From assembly GCA_900100325.1 (NCBI GenBank), contig LT629697.1, positions 930,001 through 994,000 of the forward strand: a DNA stretch of 64,000 nucleotides, in the 5' to 3' direction. Shown here one piece after another: positions 1-8,540 of the stretch. The position numbers and the translations under genes are program-made. Numbering within the stretch: the stretch's first letter is position 1; every line of letters starts with the position of its first letter. The notes beneath the pieces were generated by a model that had not been told where the DNA came from, ran no database searches, and was given only the letters and a program-made list of their open reading frames with translations. Source of the DNA: Frankineae bacterium MT45. Lineage in GTDB: Bacteria; Actinomycetota; Actinomycetes; Mycobacteriales; Jatrophihabitantaceae.

Positions 1-3000
1 CAGGAGGTCGGCGGCGGTCACGTGATAAGCCGTTCCGCCTCCATTGTTGGTGATGGTGACCTGCCAGTTGAAGGGCTCACCGAGGTAGGCCAGCGTGCCG
101 CCGGGGGTCGTCTTCGTCGCCACAACGTGCGGGAAAGTCGGGGTGATGCTTGCGGTCGCCGGGGTCGTCGCCGGGTAGACGCGCCCCCCGGTCGGGAGCG
201 ATGCGTAACTGGTGACGGTCGCCGAGTTCACCTGCGCGGCAGTAGTCAGGGTGGCCGACGGGGCGAGGACGGCGCTGTAGGTGAAGGCGGTCGAGGCGCC
301 GGGGGCGAGCGGGCCAGGGACGGTCCAGGTGATGTTCCCACCGGCTCCAGCGGTGGTCCCGCTGAGGACCCCGCCACCGGAGATGGTCGCCGGGGTCACC
401 ACCACCCCGGCCGGGATGGTGTCGACAACCTTGACGTTGTAGGCGTCACTGACGAAGGTGCCGGTGGCGTTGCGGGCAGTCACCGAGTAGTCGACGCTCT
501 GGCGCGGCTCGACGGTCGTGTCGCTCACCGTCTTGCTGATCGCCATGCTCGGCTCGATGACGGTGACCGGCGCGCTGGCCACGTGCGGCTGCTGGTCAAA
601 GGTCGCTCCCGCGTCGGTCGGTGGCGCCTTTGCCGTGTTATTCCAGGCGATTCCTGCCGTGTTCTGCAGGGAGGCACCGGCCTTCGCGGCGGCGACGTCG
701 GCCACCTTTGCCGTGTAGGTGAGGGTCACCGCGCGCACCCGCGGGGCACCGATGACGTCGCCCAGGTAGAAGCCGATCTTGGTCGATCCATTGCTCTGAG
801 GCACCGAGGTAAGCGGCGTGGCTGAGCTGATATTGCAGGGTGTCCCGTCGGAGGAGGCGCACTGGAAGGTCTGCAGCTGCACCGACGAGCCGTCGATCCC
901 CGGCGGGAGCGTATCCAGCAGCGTTGCGTTGAAGTAGCTGATATTCGGGCTGGCGACGGCGGTCACGGTATACGTCACGGTCTGACCGATGGTGGCGACG
1001 GTAGGCGTCACCGTCTTGACGACATCGGCGCCGAGAACGGTGATCGTGCTCGTGGTCGACTTGCTGTACGGACGGCCGTTCGGGTCACCCGGGTTGGCCG
1101 GGGTCGGCCGGGCACCGGCCAGCGAATTGGCCGTGATTGTCGCGGTGTTGGTGAACTTCTGAAGTCCGGTCGCGTCGGCAGTGACGGTGCCGGTGTAGGT
1201 GAGCTGCGTCGACGCGCCCGGGGCGAGGTCGCCGACGTTCCACTCGATCTGGGTCGTCCCGCTGGCACAGTTCGTCCCGTCGCCGGTGGTGGCCGGCACG
1301 GTGGTGCCCTGCCCGACCGTCCCGTAGGCGACGAAGGTGACCCCCACCGGCAGGCAGTCCACCACCCAGCCGTCGTGGAGCACCGAACCAGAGCCGCCGT
1401 TCGACGCGGTGAGCGTGTAGGTCACGGTCTGCCCACCGATGACGTTAGCCGGGTTCGCGCTCTTGGTGATGTTCGGCGTCGGCTCGACGATGACGACGTT
1501 CGCGCTGGCTTTGACGTCCGCCGGATCGCTCCCTCCGGGGGGTGCCGCGCTACTGAACGTCGAGGTGTTGGTGCGAGTCACGCCGGCGGTGTTGCCGGGA
1601 TCGTTGGTGACCCGGGCGACGAGGGTGATGGCGAAGCGCTGCGCGGTGTCGGTAGTGTTTCCATAGGTGGCTGGCAGGGTGAGCGTGGCCGTCGCTGCGT
1701 CGAAGGCCACCCCGCCGGGAAGTGCTTGATTTGCCGGCACATTCGCCGCATCAGGGGAGTAGGCGGCGGTGGCCGACACCAGGGCGAGTCCGGCCGGGAG
1801 GGCGTCGCTGATGACGCCGTTGTAGACCGTCGAACGGGCCGGCACGTCGGAGTCGATCGTGAAGGTGACGAGTTCGCCGATCGTCGCCTGGGTCGACGCA
1901 CCGCCCGGTGCCGCCTCAGCGCCGATGTTGCCGGCCTCGTTGACCGCCGAGACAACGCTCTTCGTCTCGACGACCGGGGCCAGGTAGACGTCGGAGGGGT
2001 CACTCGCCGGCGGTGCCTCCTGAGCGGGCACCGGGACGCTCGTGTCGATGTTGCTCTGCGGGTAGTAGGTCGAGGTCGATCCGGGGACGTTCGTCACCGC
2101 GTCGTAGGAGCGCAGGTAGGCGGTGTTCACCAGATCCTGGTCGGCGCCGATCCCGGTCGGGACCGTCATTGTGTAGTTGTAGGTGGCGCTGGTGCCGGGG
2201 GCCAGGATCTCGGTGGCCGGACGTTTCCAGACGATCGCGCTGCGGGTGGCCGAGTCGGCGAAGGTCGGCTGGCCGGCGGCGCCGGGGTTGGTGCAGACGC
2301 CGCCATCGGTGATCGCGCTGATCTGGGTGCAGGTGATGCCGGCCGGGAGGACGTCCCAGGCGTTGACACTCTGAATCGCTCCGCCGCCTGGTTCACTGGT
2401 GGGCGAATTGTTGGTCACGTCGACCCGGAAGACGACCTGATCCCCTTCTCGGACCAGCACATGGTCGACGTTGGGGCCACCCGCGCCGGCGGCTGCGCCA
2501 TTGACGGATGCGACCCCCTTGGTGATGCCGACCGCCGCCGCCGGGGCGATGTTGAAGTAGGCCGAGGCCCGCCGGGCGCCGGCGTCCCCGGCGGTGTTGT
2601 TGGCCCGCGCCTTGACGTCGTTGTGCGTCGCCAACAACGCCGTGCCGGGCGCGGCCGCGGTGACGATCGCACTGAAGCGGGCGACGAAGACTGAACCCGG
2701 CGCCACCACCTTGGAGCCGTCCGGCTGATCGGCGCCGAGTTGCCAGGTGACCTCGTCGGTGCCACTCGTGAAGTTGATCTGACCAGCTGGGAGGGTGTTG
2801 CCGGGGCCGACGACGAAGGAACCGGCCTCGTAGGCCAGATCGAGCGGGAGGATGTCACTGACGATCGAGTTTCGGGTGGGATTTGTTGCCGAATAGTCCA
2901 GCTCGATCTGGAAGCAGATCCGGTCGCCCTTCATGAACGTGGTCGGGGCGGTCGGGGCGTCGGAGTCGATGTAGCTGTTCGCGGCACAGTCCTGCACGGC

Positions 3001-4707
3001 AGTCCGGGGCTGGATCTGCTTGATCAGCACGCCGCCGCCGCTGGCCAGGGTCGCGCTGCTGTTGTCGGTGATGGTGGCTTGGCCACTCTCGGGGGTGGCC
3101 GGGATCGGCGTCGTGATGGCGGTCTCGGAGACGGTGTTGGTGAAGGCGTCGCCGGCGACCGTCGGCTGCCCGGCGACCGCTCCTCCGGTGAAGACCGACC
3201 GCATCCGCGCCTGGTACGTGATGGTGGTGGTGCCGTTGTGGTTCACCGCGATCGGGTCGAAGACGACGGTGAACGTCCCGTCGGCGTTCTGGGTCACCGA
3301 CTGATACGGCACGGACGGGGCGACGCTGCCGGGGTTGCAGTCGGCCGGCGCACCGGTCACGTAGTTCTTGGTGGTGTCCAGCGGGCAGAGGCCATTCGGC
3401 ATGGTGTCGGTGACGACGATGCTGCTGTTGGCGTACTCGCTCGCGTCGATCTGCAGGGTGTAGGTCGCCAGGCCGCCTGAGACGAACTGGGTGGGCTGCA
3501 CCGACTTGATCACCCGTAAATCATTGGCAGTCACGGTGTGGCTGCGGGTGATGTCGATCGCCGGCGTGCCGCCCGGGGCCACGGTGCCGTCGTAGTCGCC
3601 GGTGACGTTGACGTAGTTGGTGAGGCCGACGGCGGTGCCGTTCTGACGGGTGCTCGGCCCGTTGTTGTTGTCCAGGTTGGCCGTCTGCCCTAGCGAGGTC
3701 GGTGTCGGCGTTGTGCCGGTGAAATCGGTGGTGTTCTGCTGTAGGGGGATGCCGGCTGCGTACCTGATGGTGAGCACCTGGTTGGCGGCGAGAACCCCGA
3801 CGTTCCAGGTGACCTTCGTGTACACGCCCGGCGGGTAGCCGGCCGGGGCACTCACCGTCTCCACCGAGGCGGGGGTCGGGCAGTCGGTGGGGACGACCGG
3901 GGTGGCGGCCAGGCTGCCGGAACCGAGGTACTCCGGCCCGGTGGTGCTGTTGTCCACCCCACCGCAGCCGAGGAACTCCAGCGACGCCGGGAGGTAGTCG
4001 GTCACCGCGACGTTGTCACTGGTCGCGCGCTTGCTGTTGGTGACCTGCAGCGTGTACACCGTCGGGTGGTCGTGGACGCCGCGCAGCAGTTTCCCCTCCG
4101 GGCTCGGCTCGTTCTTGGTCACTTCGATCGCCGAGACGGTGGTGGCGGCGGTACTCGGGGCTGACGCGGTGACGGCCGGATCTGGCGTCACCGCGCCATT
4201 CGTGAAGGACGGGATCACCCGCGGATCGCTGCTGGCATAGGCGGTGCCGGTGTCGGTGAAGGTGCTGTCCACCGGCCAGACGGTGTTGTCGACGTTCACC
4301 GAGAAGCTGAAGGAGACCGATCCGGCCGGGGCGAGATCGAAGAGGTTCACCCAGGTCAGCGTCTGGGCCCCGGTTGCCGGGTCAGTACTGATCGTCGGGT
4401 CGCCCTCCTGGGCCGGGGTGGTCGACCCACCGACATACGTCGTGCCCGGCACGAGGACGTCGGTGAAGGAGAGGTTGAACTGATTGACCCCGCCGGCGCC
4501 GGCCGAGGGGTTCGTCGCGGTGAAGGTGTAGGTGGCGGTGTCGCCCTCGACGACCGTCCCGGGGCCGGACTTGCTGAGGGTGATGGGAGCGGCGGCGGCT
4601 GCGGCCGTCTGCGGCATCGCCAGCAGCCCGAGGGCGGCGATCGCCGATACGGTCCCCCCGCTGATCCATCGCTTCAGCCTGCTCCGCCGCGATCTCGTCG
4701 TTGGCAA
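1..4707 (-). CDS. Giant secreted DUF11-repeat surface protein (3' end beyond window)
   Basis: An uninterrupted minus-strand reading frame of 1569 codons reaches the window edge, so the C-terminus is missing. The chosen TTG start (preceded by AGGG five bases upstream) gives a Sec signal peptide: basic RSRRSRLKR, a hydrophobic stretch and an Ala-rich cleavage region before ITLSKSG. An in-frame ATG pair at 4797-4800 would add 31 residues but has no clear ribosome site. The rest is a chain of beta-sandwich modules of about 150-170 residues, each with VTNT/VTNN-type strands, 'LPAGV' turns and 'VTVTDTLP'-like motifs, typical of DUF11 repeats. Such proteins are usually cell-surface stalks or adhesins. 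No sorting signal or enzyme domain is visible in this part. The ligand and function are unknown. Confidence 0.85.
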   Translation of the reverse strand, partial: MPTTRSRRSRLKRWISGGTVSAIAALGLLAMPQTAAAAAAPITLSKSGPGTVVEGDTATYTFTATNPSAGAGGVNQFNLSFTDVLVPGTTYVGGSTTPAQEGDPTISTDPATGAQTLTWVNLFDLAPAGSVSFSFSVNVDNTVWPVDSTFTDTGTAYASSDPRVIPSFTNGAVTPDPAVTASAPSTAATTVSAIEVTKNEPSPEGKLLRGVHDHPTVYTLQVTNSKRATSDNVAVTDYLPASLEFLGCGGVDNSTTGPEYLGSGSLAATPVVPTDCPTPASVETVSAPAGYPPGVYTKVTWNVGVLAANQVLTIRYAAGIPLQQNTTDFTGTTPTPTSLGQTANLDNNNGPSTRQNGTAVGLTNYVNVTGDYDGTVAPGGTPAIDITRSHTVTANDLRVIKSVQPTQFVSGGLATYTLQIDASEYANSSIVVTDTMPNGLCPLDTTKNYVTGAPADCNPGSVAPSVPYQSVTQNADGTFTVVFDPIAVNHNGTTTITYQARMRSVFTGGAVAGQPTVAGDAFTNTVSETAITTPIPATPESGQATITDNSSATLASGGGVLIKQIQPRTAVQDCAANSYIDSDAPTAPTTFMKGDRICFQIELDYSATNPTRNSIVSDILPLDLAYEAGSFVVGPGNTLPAGQINFTSGTDEVTWQLGADQPDGSKVVAPGSVFVARFSAIVTAAAPGTALLATHNDVKARANNTAGDAGARRASAYFNIAPAAAVGITKGVASVNGAAAGAGGPNVDHVLVREGDQVVFRVDVTNNSPTSEPGGGAIQSVNAWDVLPAGITCTQISAITDGGVCTNPGAAGQPTFADSATRSAIVWKRPATEILAPGTSATYNYTMTVPTGIGADQDLVNTAYLRSYDAVTNVPGSTSTYYPQSNIDTSVPVPAQEAPPASDPSDVYLAPVVETKSVVSAVNEAGNIGAEAAPGGASTQATIGELVTFTIDSDVPARSTVYNGVISDALPAGLALVSATAAYSPDAANVPANQALPGGVAFDAATATLTLPATYGNTTDTAQRFAITLVARVTNDPGNTAGVTRTNTSTFSSAAPPGGSDPADVKASANVVIVEPTPNITKSANPANVIGGQTVTYTLTASNGGSGSVLHDGWVVDCLPVGVTFVAYGTVGQGTTVPATTGDGTNCASGTTQIEWNVGDLAPGASTQLTYTGTVTADATGLQKFTNTATITANSLAGARPTPANPGDPNGRPYSKSTTSTITVLGADVVKTVTPTVATIGQTVTYTVTAVASPNISYFNATLLDTLPPGIDGSSVQLQTFQCASSDGTPCNISSATPLTSVPQSNGSTKIGFYLGDVIGAPRVRAVTLTYTAKVADVAAAKAGASLQNTAGIAWNNTAKAPPTDAGATFDQQPHVASAPVTVIEPSMAISKTVSDTTVEPRQSVDYSVTARNATGTFVSDAYNVKVVDTIPAGVVVTPATISGGGVLSGTTAGAGGNITWTVPGPLAPGASTAFTYSAVLAPSATLTTAAQVNSATVTSYASLPTGGRVYPATTPATASITPTFPHVVATKTTPGGTLAYLGEPFNWQVTITNNGGGTAYHVTAADLL

Positions 4708-4874
4708 ATTGGCCCTACTCTCTGGCGACCGAACACCCGCTCCGCACGGACTCTGCGACTCTCCCTCCACCGTCACGCGCGGACGGGAATGAGGCATCAT
4801 GCGGCGAGGGTGAGCCGCCGCCAAGGTCGCCGGAACACCCACCCGTCGACTCTGCACGACCCGCGGCCCGACGC

Positions 4875-4917
4875 TTTTGGGAGATTGACGTCGTCAGGCG
4901 ACGTCAATCTGCCAAAA
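4875..4917. repeat. Long inverted repeat upstream of the DUF11 gene
   Basis: The two arms (TTTTGG, one mismatched base, then AGATTGACGTCG, and its complement) match at about 18-19 of 19-20 positions around a 5-base loop. The inner 12 bp (4882-4893 with 4899-4910) are perfect. It lies about 170 bp upstream of the chosen DUF11 start. It could be a transcription terminator, an attenuator stem or a protein-binding palindrome; the sequence does not decide between these. Confidence 0.6.
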
Positions 4918-5055
4918 CCGGAATGGGACGGCACGGCCGCGGTGGTTCGGAGTTCGGAGAATACGACTCTCCAAAGATTGCCTAGACAAATTCTTGGCCC
5001 GCGAACTAGGCACCAAAGGCCGGTCAGGGGCCGAGCTCTAATTCAGTCAGTAAAC

Positions 5056-5079
5056 AAAAAAGCCGCCCGATCGGCGGCT
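5056..5079 (-). terminator. Intrinsic terminator (minus strand)
   Basis: Read on the minus strand, a GC-rich 7-bp stem (AGCCGCC with GGCGGCT, 5-base loop) is followed directly by six U residues. This is the classical rho-independent form, unusual in actinobacteria where the U-tract is often absent. No minus-strand protein gene lies immediately upstream of it. It therefore terminates either a non-coding transcript or a leader RNA of the DUF11 gene. Confidence 0.65.
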
Positions 5080-5090
5080 GAAAAGCAGAA

Positions 5091-5128
5091 CGCGGCCTGC
5101 GATCGGCATTCGACGATCGCAGGCCGCG
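5091..5128. terminator. Strong perfect hairpin, likely terminator
   Basis: A 15-bp perfect stem (CGCGGCCTGCGATCG with its complement) encloses an 8-base loop. It sits 11 bp from the U-tract terminator at 5056-5079, so the two form a tandem terminator for minus-strand transcription. It has no long U-run of its own. Confidence 0.5.
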
Positions 5129-5164
5129 TCTTGCGCTGCTAGCGCGCACGGATTGGAAACCTGA

Positions 5165-5280
5165 ACCGCTGGTCGAATCCCCCGAAACAACCAACCGCTG
5201 CGTCAACCAGTCGAATCCCCCGAAACAACTGGCTGGTGCTACCGCTCCTGCGCTGCTTTGCTGTACCCCCAGGTACCGCC
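5165..5280 (+). ncRNA. Candidate C-rich-loop structured RNA (6C-like)
   Basis: Two short hairpins have different but self-complementary stems, TGGT/ACCA at 5170-5193 and CCAGT/ACTGG at 5207-5232. They carry an identical 16-base loop, CGAATCCCCCGAAACA. A third hairpin, GTACC-CCCA-GGTAC at 5263-5276, also contains a run of five C. Stems that vary while keeping pairing and loops that stay constant suggest a structured RNA. The actinobacterial 6C motif has two stem-loops with C-runs in the loops; here the runs are five C rather than six. Strand and transcript ends are inferred. Confidence 0.3.
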
Positions 5281-5584
5281 TAAACAATGTTTCCCTGGAA
5301 ACCTTTGGAAGTCTACGGAAAATCGAAAATGTGTTGGGTATCACAGGCTTGAAGAGAACGCCGGAATGCTTCATTCCGCTCGCTGGCGACCACCGGCTCA
5401 TTGGCCTGGAAGTAACACCGTATGGGGAGCATAGGGAACGGGCAAAAACCTTCCAACGAAGCCGTGCGGGAGGTATGTTTCTTCGGCGAAGGCACGCAAC
5501 GGCCTCGTCGGGAGCAATCCGACAGGCCAACGTGACCAGGACGCCGTCCCCCCGTCCTCTTTCTGAGCAAGGTGATGAATCCCC

Positions 5585-5806
5585 GTGTCCGACGAATCCT
5601 TCATCTATGTGATCGACCGACTCACCGCCGAGTTCGACAACTACCTGCCCCGCCTGGCCGTCGTAGACGTGGTCCACGAATGCCGGGCGCAGCTCTGCTG
5701 CTCGCCCGCCGCCGCCATGCCGGAACTCGTCGAGCGCCTGGCTCGGCTACGACTGCAGGAGATCACGCCCGGGTTGCCGGCGCCGCTGGTCGGCCAGGGC
5801 GTCTGA
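5585..5806 (+). CDS. Small three-helix-bundle protein
   Basis: A 73-residue protein starting at GTG, with AAGGTGA placed nine bases upstream. The sequence MSDESFIYVIDRLTAEFDNY... followed by VVDVVHECR and MPELVERLARLRL looks like three amphipathic helices. It resembles the small N-terminal dimerization domain found before actinobacterial low-molecular-weight phosphatase or arsenate-reductase domains, here standing alone. The next gene starts within its stop codon (TGATG), so the two are translationally coupled. Its function is unknown. Confidence 0.6.
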   Translation: MSDESFIYVIDRLTAEFDNYLPRLAVVDVVHECRAQLCCSPAAAMPELVERLARLRLQEITPGLPAPLVGQGV

Positions 5807-6189
5807 TGCGGCGTCTCCTTGGACGCACCGCAGTGACCAACGCCGGACGGACCCTGATCTCGGGCACCGTTTCGGGAGCGATGAGCCTGCCGCCGGGTCG
5901 GCTGGCCCGTTTCCTTATCTCGACCGCCGTCCCCGGTGCCTATGCCCGTGGGGTTCGCGAGACGCACGAGCGCGCGCAGCGGGTGCAGGACGCGAACACC
6001 ATGCGGGTGCTGGCCGCGATGACCCTCTGGGCCTCGAAGAGCGAGACGCCGGCCTCCGGTGAGCAGGCCCAGAGCCTGCGCAGCCTGCTCAGCGAGTTCA
6101 GCGAGCAGTCGGACCTCGAACTCGCGACCGTGCTCGACCCGCACTCGGCATCGGTGACCAAGGCGCTGCTCAGCCGCAACGCGTCCTAG
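5806..6189 (+). CDS. Hypothetical protein coupled to the three-helix protein
   Basis: A 127-residue protein whose ATG shares its A with the upstream TGA stop. It is mostly helical, with a basic N-terminus (MRRLLGRTAV), a Gly/Ser/Pro-rich stretch around residues 15-45 and an Ala/Leu/Ser-rich C-terminal half (MTLWASKSE, LRSLLSEFSEQSDLELATVL). There is no signal peptide or clear transmembrane segment, and I do not recognise the family. A longer in-frame reading from 5572 overlaps the previous gene and is unlikely. It converges with the cutinase-like gene, 41 bp away. Confidence 0.55.
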   Translation: MRRLLGRTAVTNAGRTLISGTVSGAMSLPPGRLARFLISTAVPGAYARGVRETHERAQRVQDANTMRVLAAMTLWASKSETPASGEQAQSLRSLLSEFSEQSDLELATVLDPHSASVTKALLSRNAS

Positions 6190-6230
6190 TCGACGCCCGA
6201 TCCCTAACCCACGTCGTCAGATCGGCACGC

Positions 6231-6944
6231 TCAGATCGGCGTCCGGGACAGAATGAACGCGGCGGCGTCAGGGACGTCCAAGCCGTAGGAGACGTGCGCC
6301 GCCAGATCGAAGCCGAACGGCTGGCAGATCGGATCTCCGATGGCGCAGTACTCCTTCGCCCGCGCGCTGTACTTGCCGCTGATGTGCAGTCCGAAGAGGG
6401 CCAGCGGATTGCCGAAGGTCACCACCGCGGAGACGTGAGTCGTGGCCCACGCCGGTAGCCGGCTCGTCGCGGCACCGCCGAAGACGCCCTGGGTGAAGTC
6501 CCAGCCGAGGACGTCGTCGACGACCGCGGCGCCCTGCGAATAGCCGACGAGGACGATCCGTTGTGCCGGGCAGGCGGCCAGGGCGGCATCGACCTCGTGC
6601 ACCAGGGCGGTCGCGCCGACAGAGGTCGAGTAGGCGAAGAAGTAGTTGGCCGGATAGGCGACGCCCCGAAAGGGTAGGCGCCCCGGTGCGTGCGCAGTGA
6701 GCACGGCCGCGAGGGGGTCGCCGACGATGGCGCCAAGTGGGCCCGGCTCGAGGGTGCCGCGGGCCACGAATACCTGGCCGGCACTGCAGCGGAGGTTGGA
6801 TGGTGCGCCGAACGCCGTGTGGGGAGTGGCGGCAAATGCGGGGGATGCGTACGCGGGAGCGAGCCCGATTGACGCGAGCAGGGCAGAGCTCACGATGCTC
6901 GCGATAAGGAGCCGGATTGATCTGCGGGGGACAGATGTCTTCAC
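6231..6944 (-). CDS. Secreted cutinase-family serine hydrolase
   Basis: A 237-residue protein with a Sec signal peptide (basic KTSVPRRSIR, hydrophobic core to about residue 33, cleavage near AYA or AFA). The cutinase fold signatures are present: the nucleophile motif GYSQG with Ser136, Asp204 in AIGDPIC, His217 in AAHVSY, and the early ARGTLEP segment. Cysteines at 53/125 and 200/207 are placed as in cutinase disulfides. Family members hydrolyse esters such as cutin, lipids or polyester-like substrates outside the cell; the actual substrate is unknown. It is a single gene, with a 248-bp gap to the DUF2231 gene upstream on the same strand. Confidence 0.85.
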   Translation of the reverse strand: MKTSVPRRSIRLLIASIVSSALLASIGLAPAYASPAFAATPHTAFGAPSNLRCSAGQVFVARGTLEPGPLGAIVGDPLAAVLTAHAPGRLPFRGVAYPANYFFAYSTSVGATALVHEVDAALAACPAQRIVLVGYSQGAAVVDDVLGWDFTQGVFGGAATSRLPAWATTHVSAVVTFGNPLALFGLHISGKYSARAKEYCAIGDPICQPFGFDLAAHVSYGLDVPDAAAFILSRTPI

Positions 6945-7192
6945 TGTGGAGTTCTCGATTCATGCGGACGGATGGGGGAGTTCCGTCAGTTCGAGGTGTT
7001 ACCGAAGGTGGGTTGCGCCCGGTCGGCATTTGGCTAAACGCGTTAGCGAACGTCGCCGGGTGGCGGGTTGATCGTCGCGTTCAGCCTCGACCCAGCGTCT
7101 GCCGCGCGACCCGGCCTGCGAGGTCTATCCCCGAATTCGTAGGGGGCAAGTCTACGTCGCCTAAACGCTTTTCCCACTCAGTTGGCGCGAAC

Positions 7193-7732
7193 TCAATTGG
7201 TACGCGGCGTCTGACTGAACGAACCCGACCAGACCGCCTTCGAACCCGACTCACCGATCCGGTACACCTCGGCCACCGCACCGACCGAGGCGATGACAGC
7301 CAGCGCAGCGAAGACGATGGTGACCGCTGTTCCCGCGCTTGCATTGGTACGTGGTGCCGCTTCACCCGCCACCCCGTCCGTCCTCGACTCGGCGGGGTCC
7401 TTCACGTACCAGTGGAAGTAGGCCCACTGCGCGGCCGCGACCAGGAAGATGCCGATCGCCCAGGGCAGCAGTTCGTGCCCGAGCGAGGTGTGCCGCAGGA
7501 TCAACGGGGTCAGGTGGACCCGCTGCTTCAGCCACTCGCCGGCGTGGGTGGCGACGGGCACGGTGATGAGCGCGGCCAGCGCCACCAGCGGGGTCAGCAC
7601 GCCGAGCCGGCGACGGGCGGCCGGCCACACTGCGCTGAGCACGGTGAGCAACGCGGCCAGCGGGACCATGACGATCACGAAGTGCACGAGCAGGATGTGC
7701 GCCGGTAGCCCGTTGACCTGCGTTGGCCCCAT
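7193..7732 (-). CDS. DUF2231-type four-helix membrane protein
   Basis: A 179-residue membrane protein with about four transmembrane helices (roughly residues 13-33, 43-63, 90-108 and 138-158). It has the LPAHILLVHF opening and HAGEWL and HTSLGHELLPW segments characteristic of DUF2231. These membrane His residues may bind heme or metal, but this is not shown. I chose the ATG one base after the Rieske gene stop; a longer in-frame start would lie inside that gene. The tight coupling suggests the two products form a membrane redox module. Confidence 0.75.
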   Translation of the reverse strand: MGPTQVNGLPAHILLVHFVIVMVPLAALLTVLSAVWPAARRRLGVLTPLVALAALITVPVATHAGEWLKQRVHLTPLILRHTSLGHELLPWAIGIFLVAAAQWAYFHWYVKDPAESRTDGVAGEAAPRTNASAGTAVTIVFAALAVIASVGAVAEVYRIGESGSKAVWSGSFSQTPRTN

Positions 7733-7733
7733 G

Positions 7734-8258
7734 TCAGGCCTTCTCGGCGAAGATCTGACCGTCAGCGACCGTGACCTTGAGGGCGGGAAGCGGGCTCTGG
7801 GCCGGGCCGCCGAGCACCTGCCCGGTGGCCGCGTCGAAGCTGGAACCGTGGCAGGGGCAGTCGTACTTGGTGCCGCTCGGGGCAACCGTGCAGCCCTGGT
7901 GGGTGCAGATGGCGCTGAACCCGACGACCGTCCCGGCGACCTTCTGGCAGAGGACGATCGGTGCTCCGTCCAGGGTGGCCGAGGCCGTTCCGCCGACTGG
8001 CACGGCCGAGAGTGCCGCCACCTTCGTGCCGCTCGGGGCGGCAGCGCCTCCGGTCGCGGCCCCCGTGGCTGCGGCCGACGTCGTCGGGGCCGCCGAGGTG
8101 GCGTCGCTGGTCGCCGGCGACGTGGCGGCCGAAGTGGCGCTGGCGTCGGACTTACTGGAGGAGCTGCAGGCGGCGACGACGGCAGTGGCGCCGAGTCCGA
8201 GCGCCCCGGCGGCGCCGGAGCGAAGGACGGTGCGGCGGCTGATCTCGGTTGCTGTCAT
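7734..8258 (-). CDS. Tat-exported Rieske [2Fe-2S] protein
   Basis: A 174-residue protein beginning with a twin-arginine signal (SRRTVLRSG, hydrophobic stretch to about residue 30, then a possible lipobox VAAC). A low-complexity Ala/Thr/Ser linker of about 45 residues follows. The C-terminal domain carries both Rieske cluster motifs, CTHQGC and CPCHGSSF, giving the two Cys and two His ligands. It is shorter than a cytochrome bc1 Rieske subunit and lacks the transmembrane anchor, so it is an accessory electron carrier at the cell surface. It forms a two-gene operon with the DUF2231 membrane protein. Confidence 0.88.
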   Translation of the reverse strand: MTATEISRRTVLRSGAAGALGLGATAVVAACSSSSKSDASATSAATSPATSDATSAAPTTSAAATGAATGGAAAPSGTKVAALSAVPVGGTASATLDGAPIVLCQKVAGTVVGFSAICTHQGCTVAPSGTKYDCPCHGSSFDAATGQVLGGPAQSPLPALKVTVADGQIFAEKA

Positions 8259-8540
8259 GCAGATTCCTCCAGGGTTGGTTCATCATCGGCGTGTGCGCTC
8301 CGTACGGCCGTGTTCGCACTCCGTACGAGGAGTAAACATGAGGTACTCCGTCTATGACTACGAGGTCATCCAGTTCCTGGTTCAGTGCATAGCGCCGTAC
8401 CGGACGGCTCCTCACCAGCTCACAGGATGAGCCGCCGACCCGGTGTCGGTCGCACCGACGCCGATCCGGCCCGAGAGCAGCGAGTCGTTGAACCAGAGGT
8501 CGGCCTATCTCGTATTCGGGGGGGAATGAGGAGCAGAACC

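Larger units (their letters stand above)
4708..5584. other. Non-coding interval with multiple hairpins
   Basis: No convincing protein-coding frame is seen here; the ORFs present lack coding character and conserved motifs. The interval separates the divergent DUF11 gene (minus) from the 5585 gene (plus). It contains a 20-bp-arm inverted repeat at 4875-4917, a minus-oriented intrinsic terminator at 5056-5079, a 15-bp perfect hairpin at 5091-5128 and C-rich hairpins at 5170-5276, listed separately. The promoters of both flanking genes should lie here. Confidence 0.6.

Noticed and set aside
22-2694. Long plus-strand frames over the DUF11 gene
   Set aside because: They are Arg/Gly-rich shadows of the DUF11 coding frame, caused by high GC; the minus-strand frame has clear domain repeats.
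5160-5300. tmRNA fragment because of the GGGGGATTCGAC-like text on the minus strand
   Set aside because: There is no tRNA-like 3' end, tag reading frame or proper length, and the text is part of a local duplicated loop.
5024-5677. 217-residue minus-strand protein in the 5 kb non-coding interval
   Set aside because: It runs through two terminator hairpins and the coding start of the 5585 gene, with no recognisable motif.
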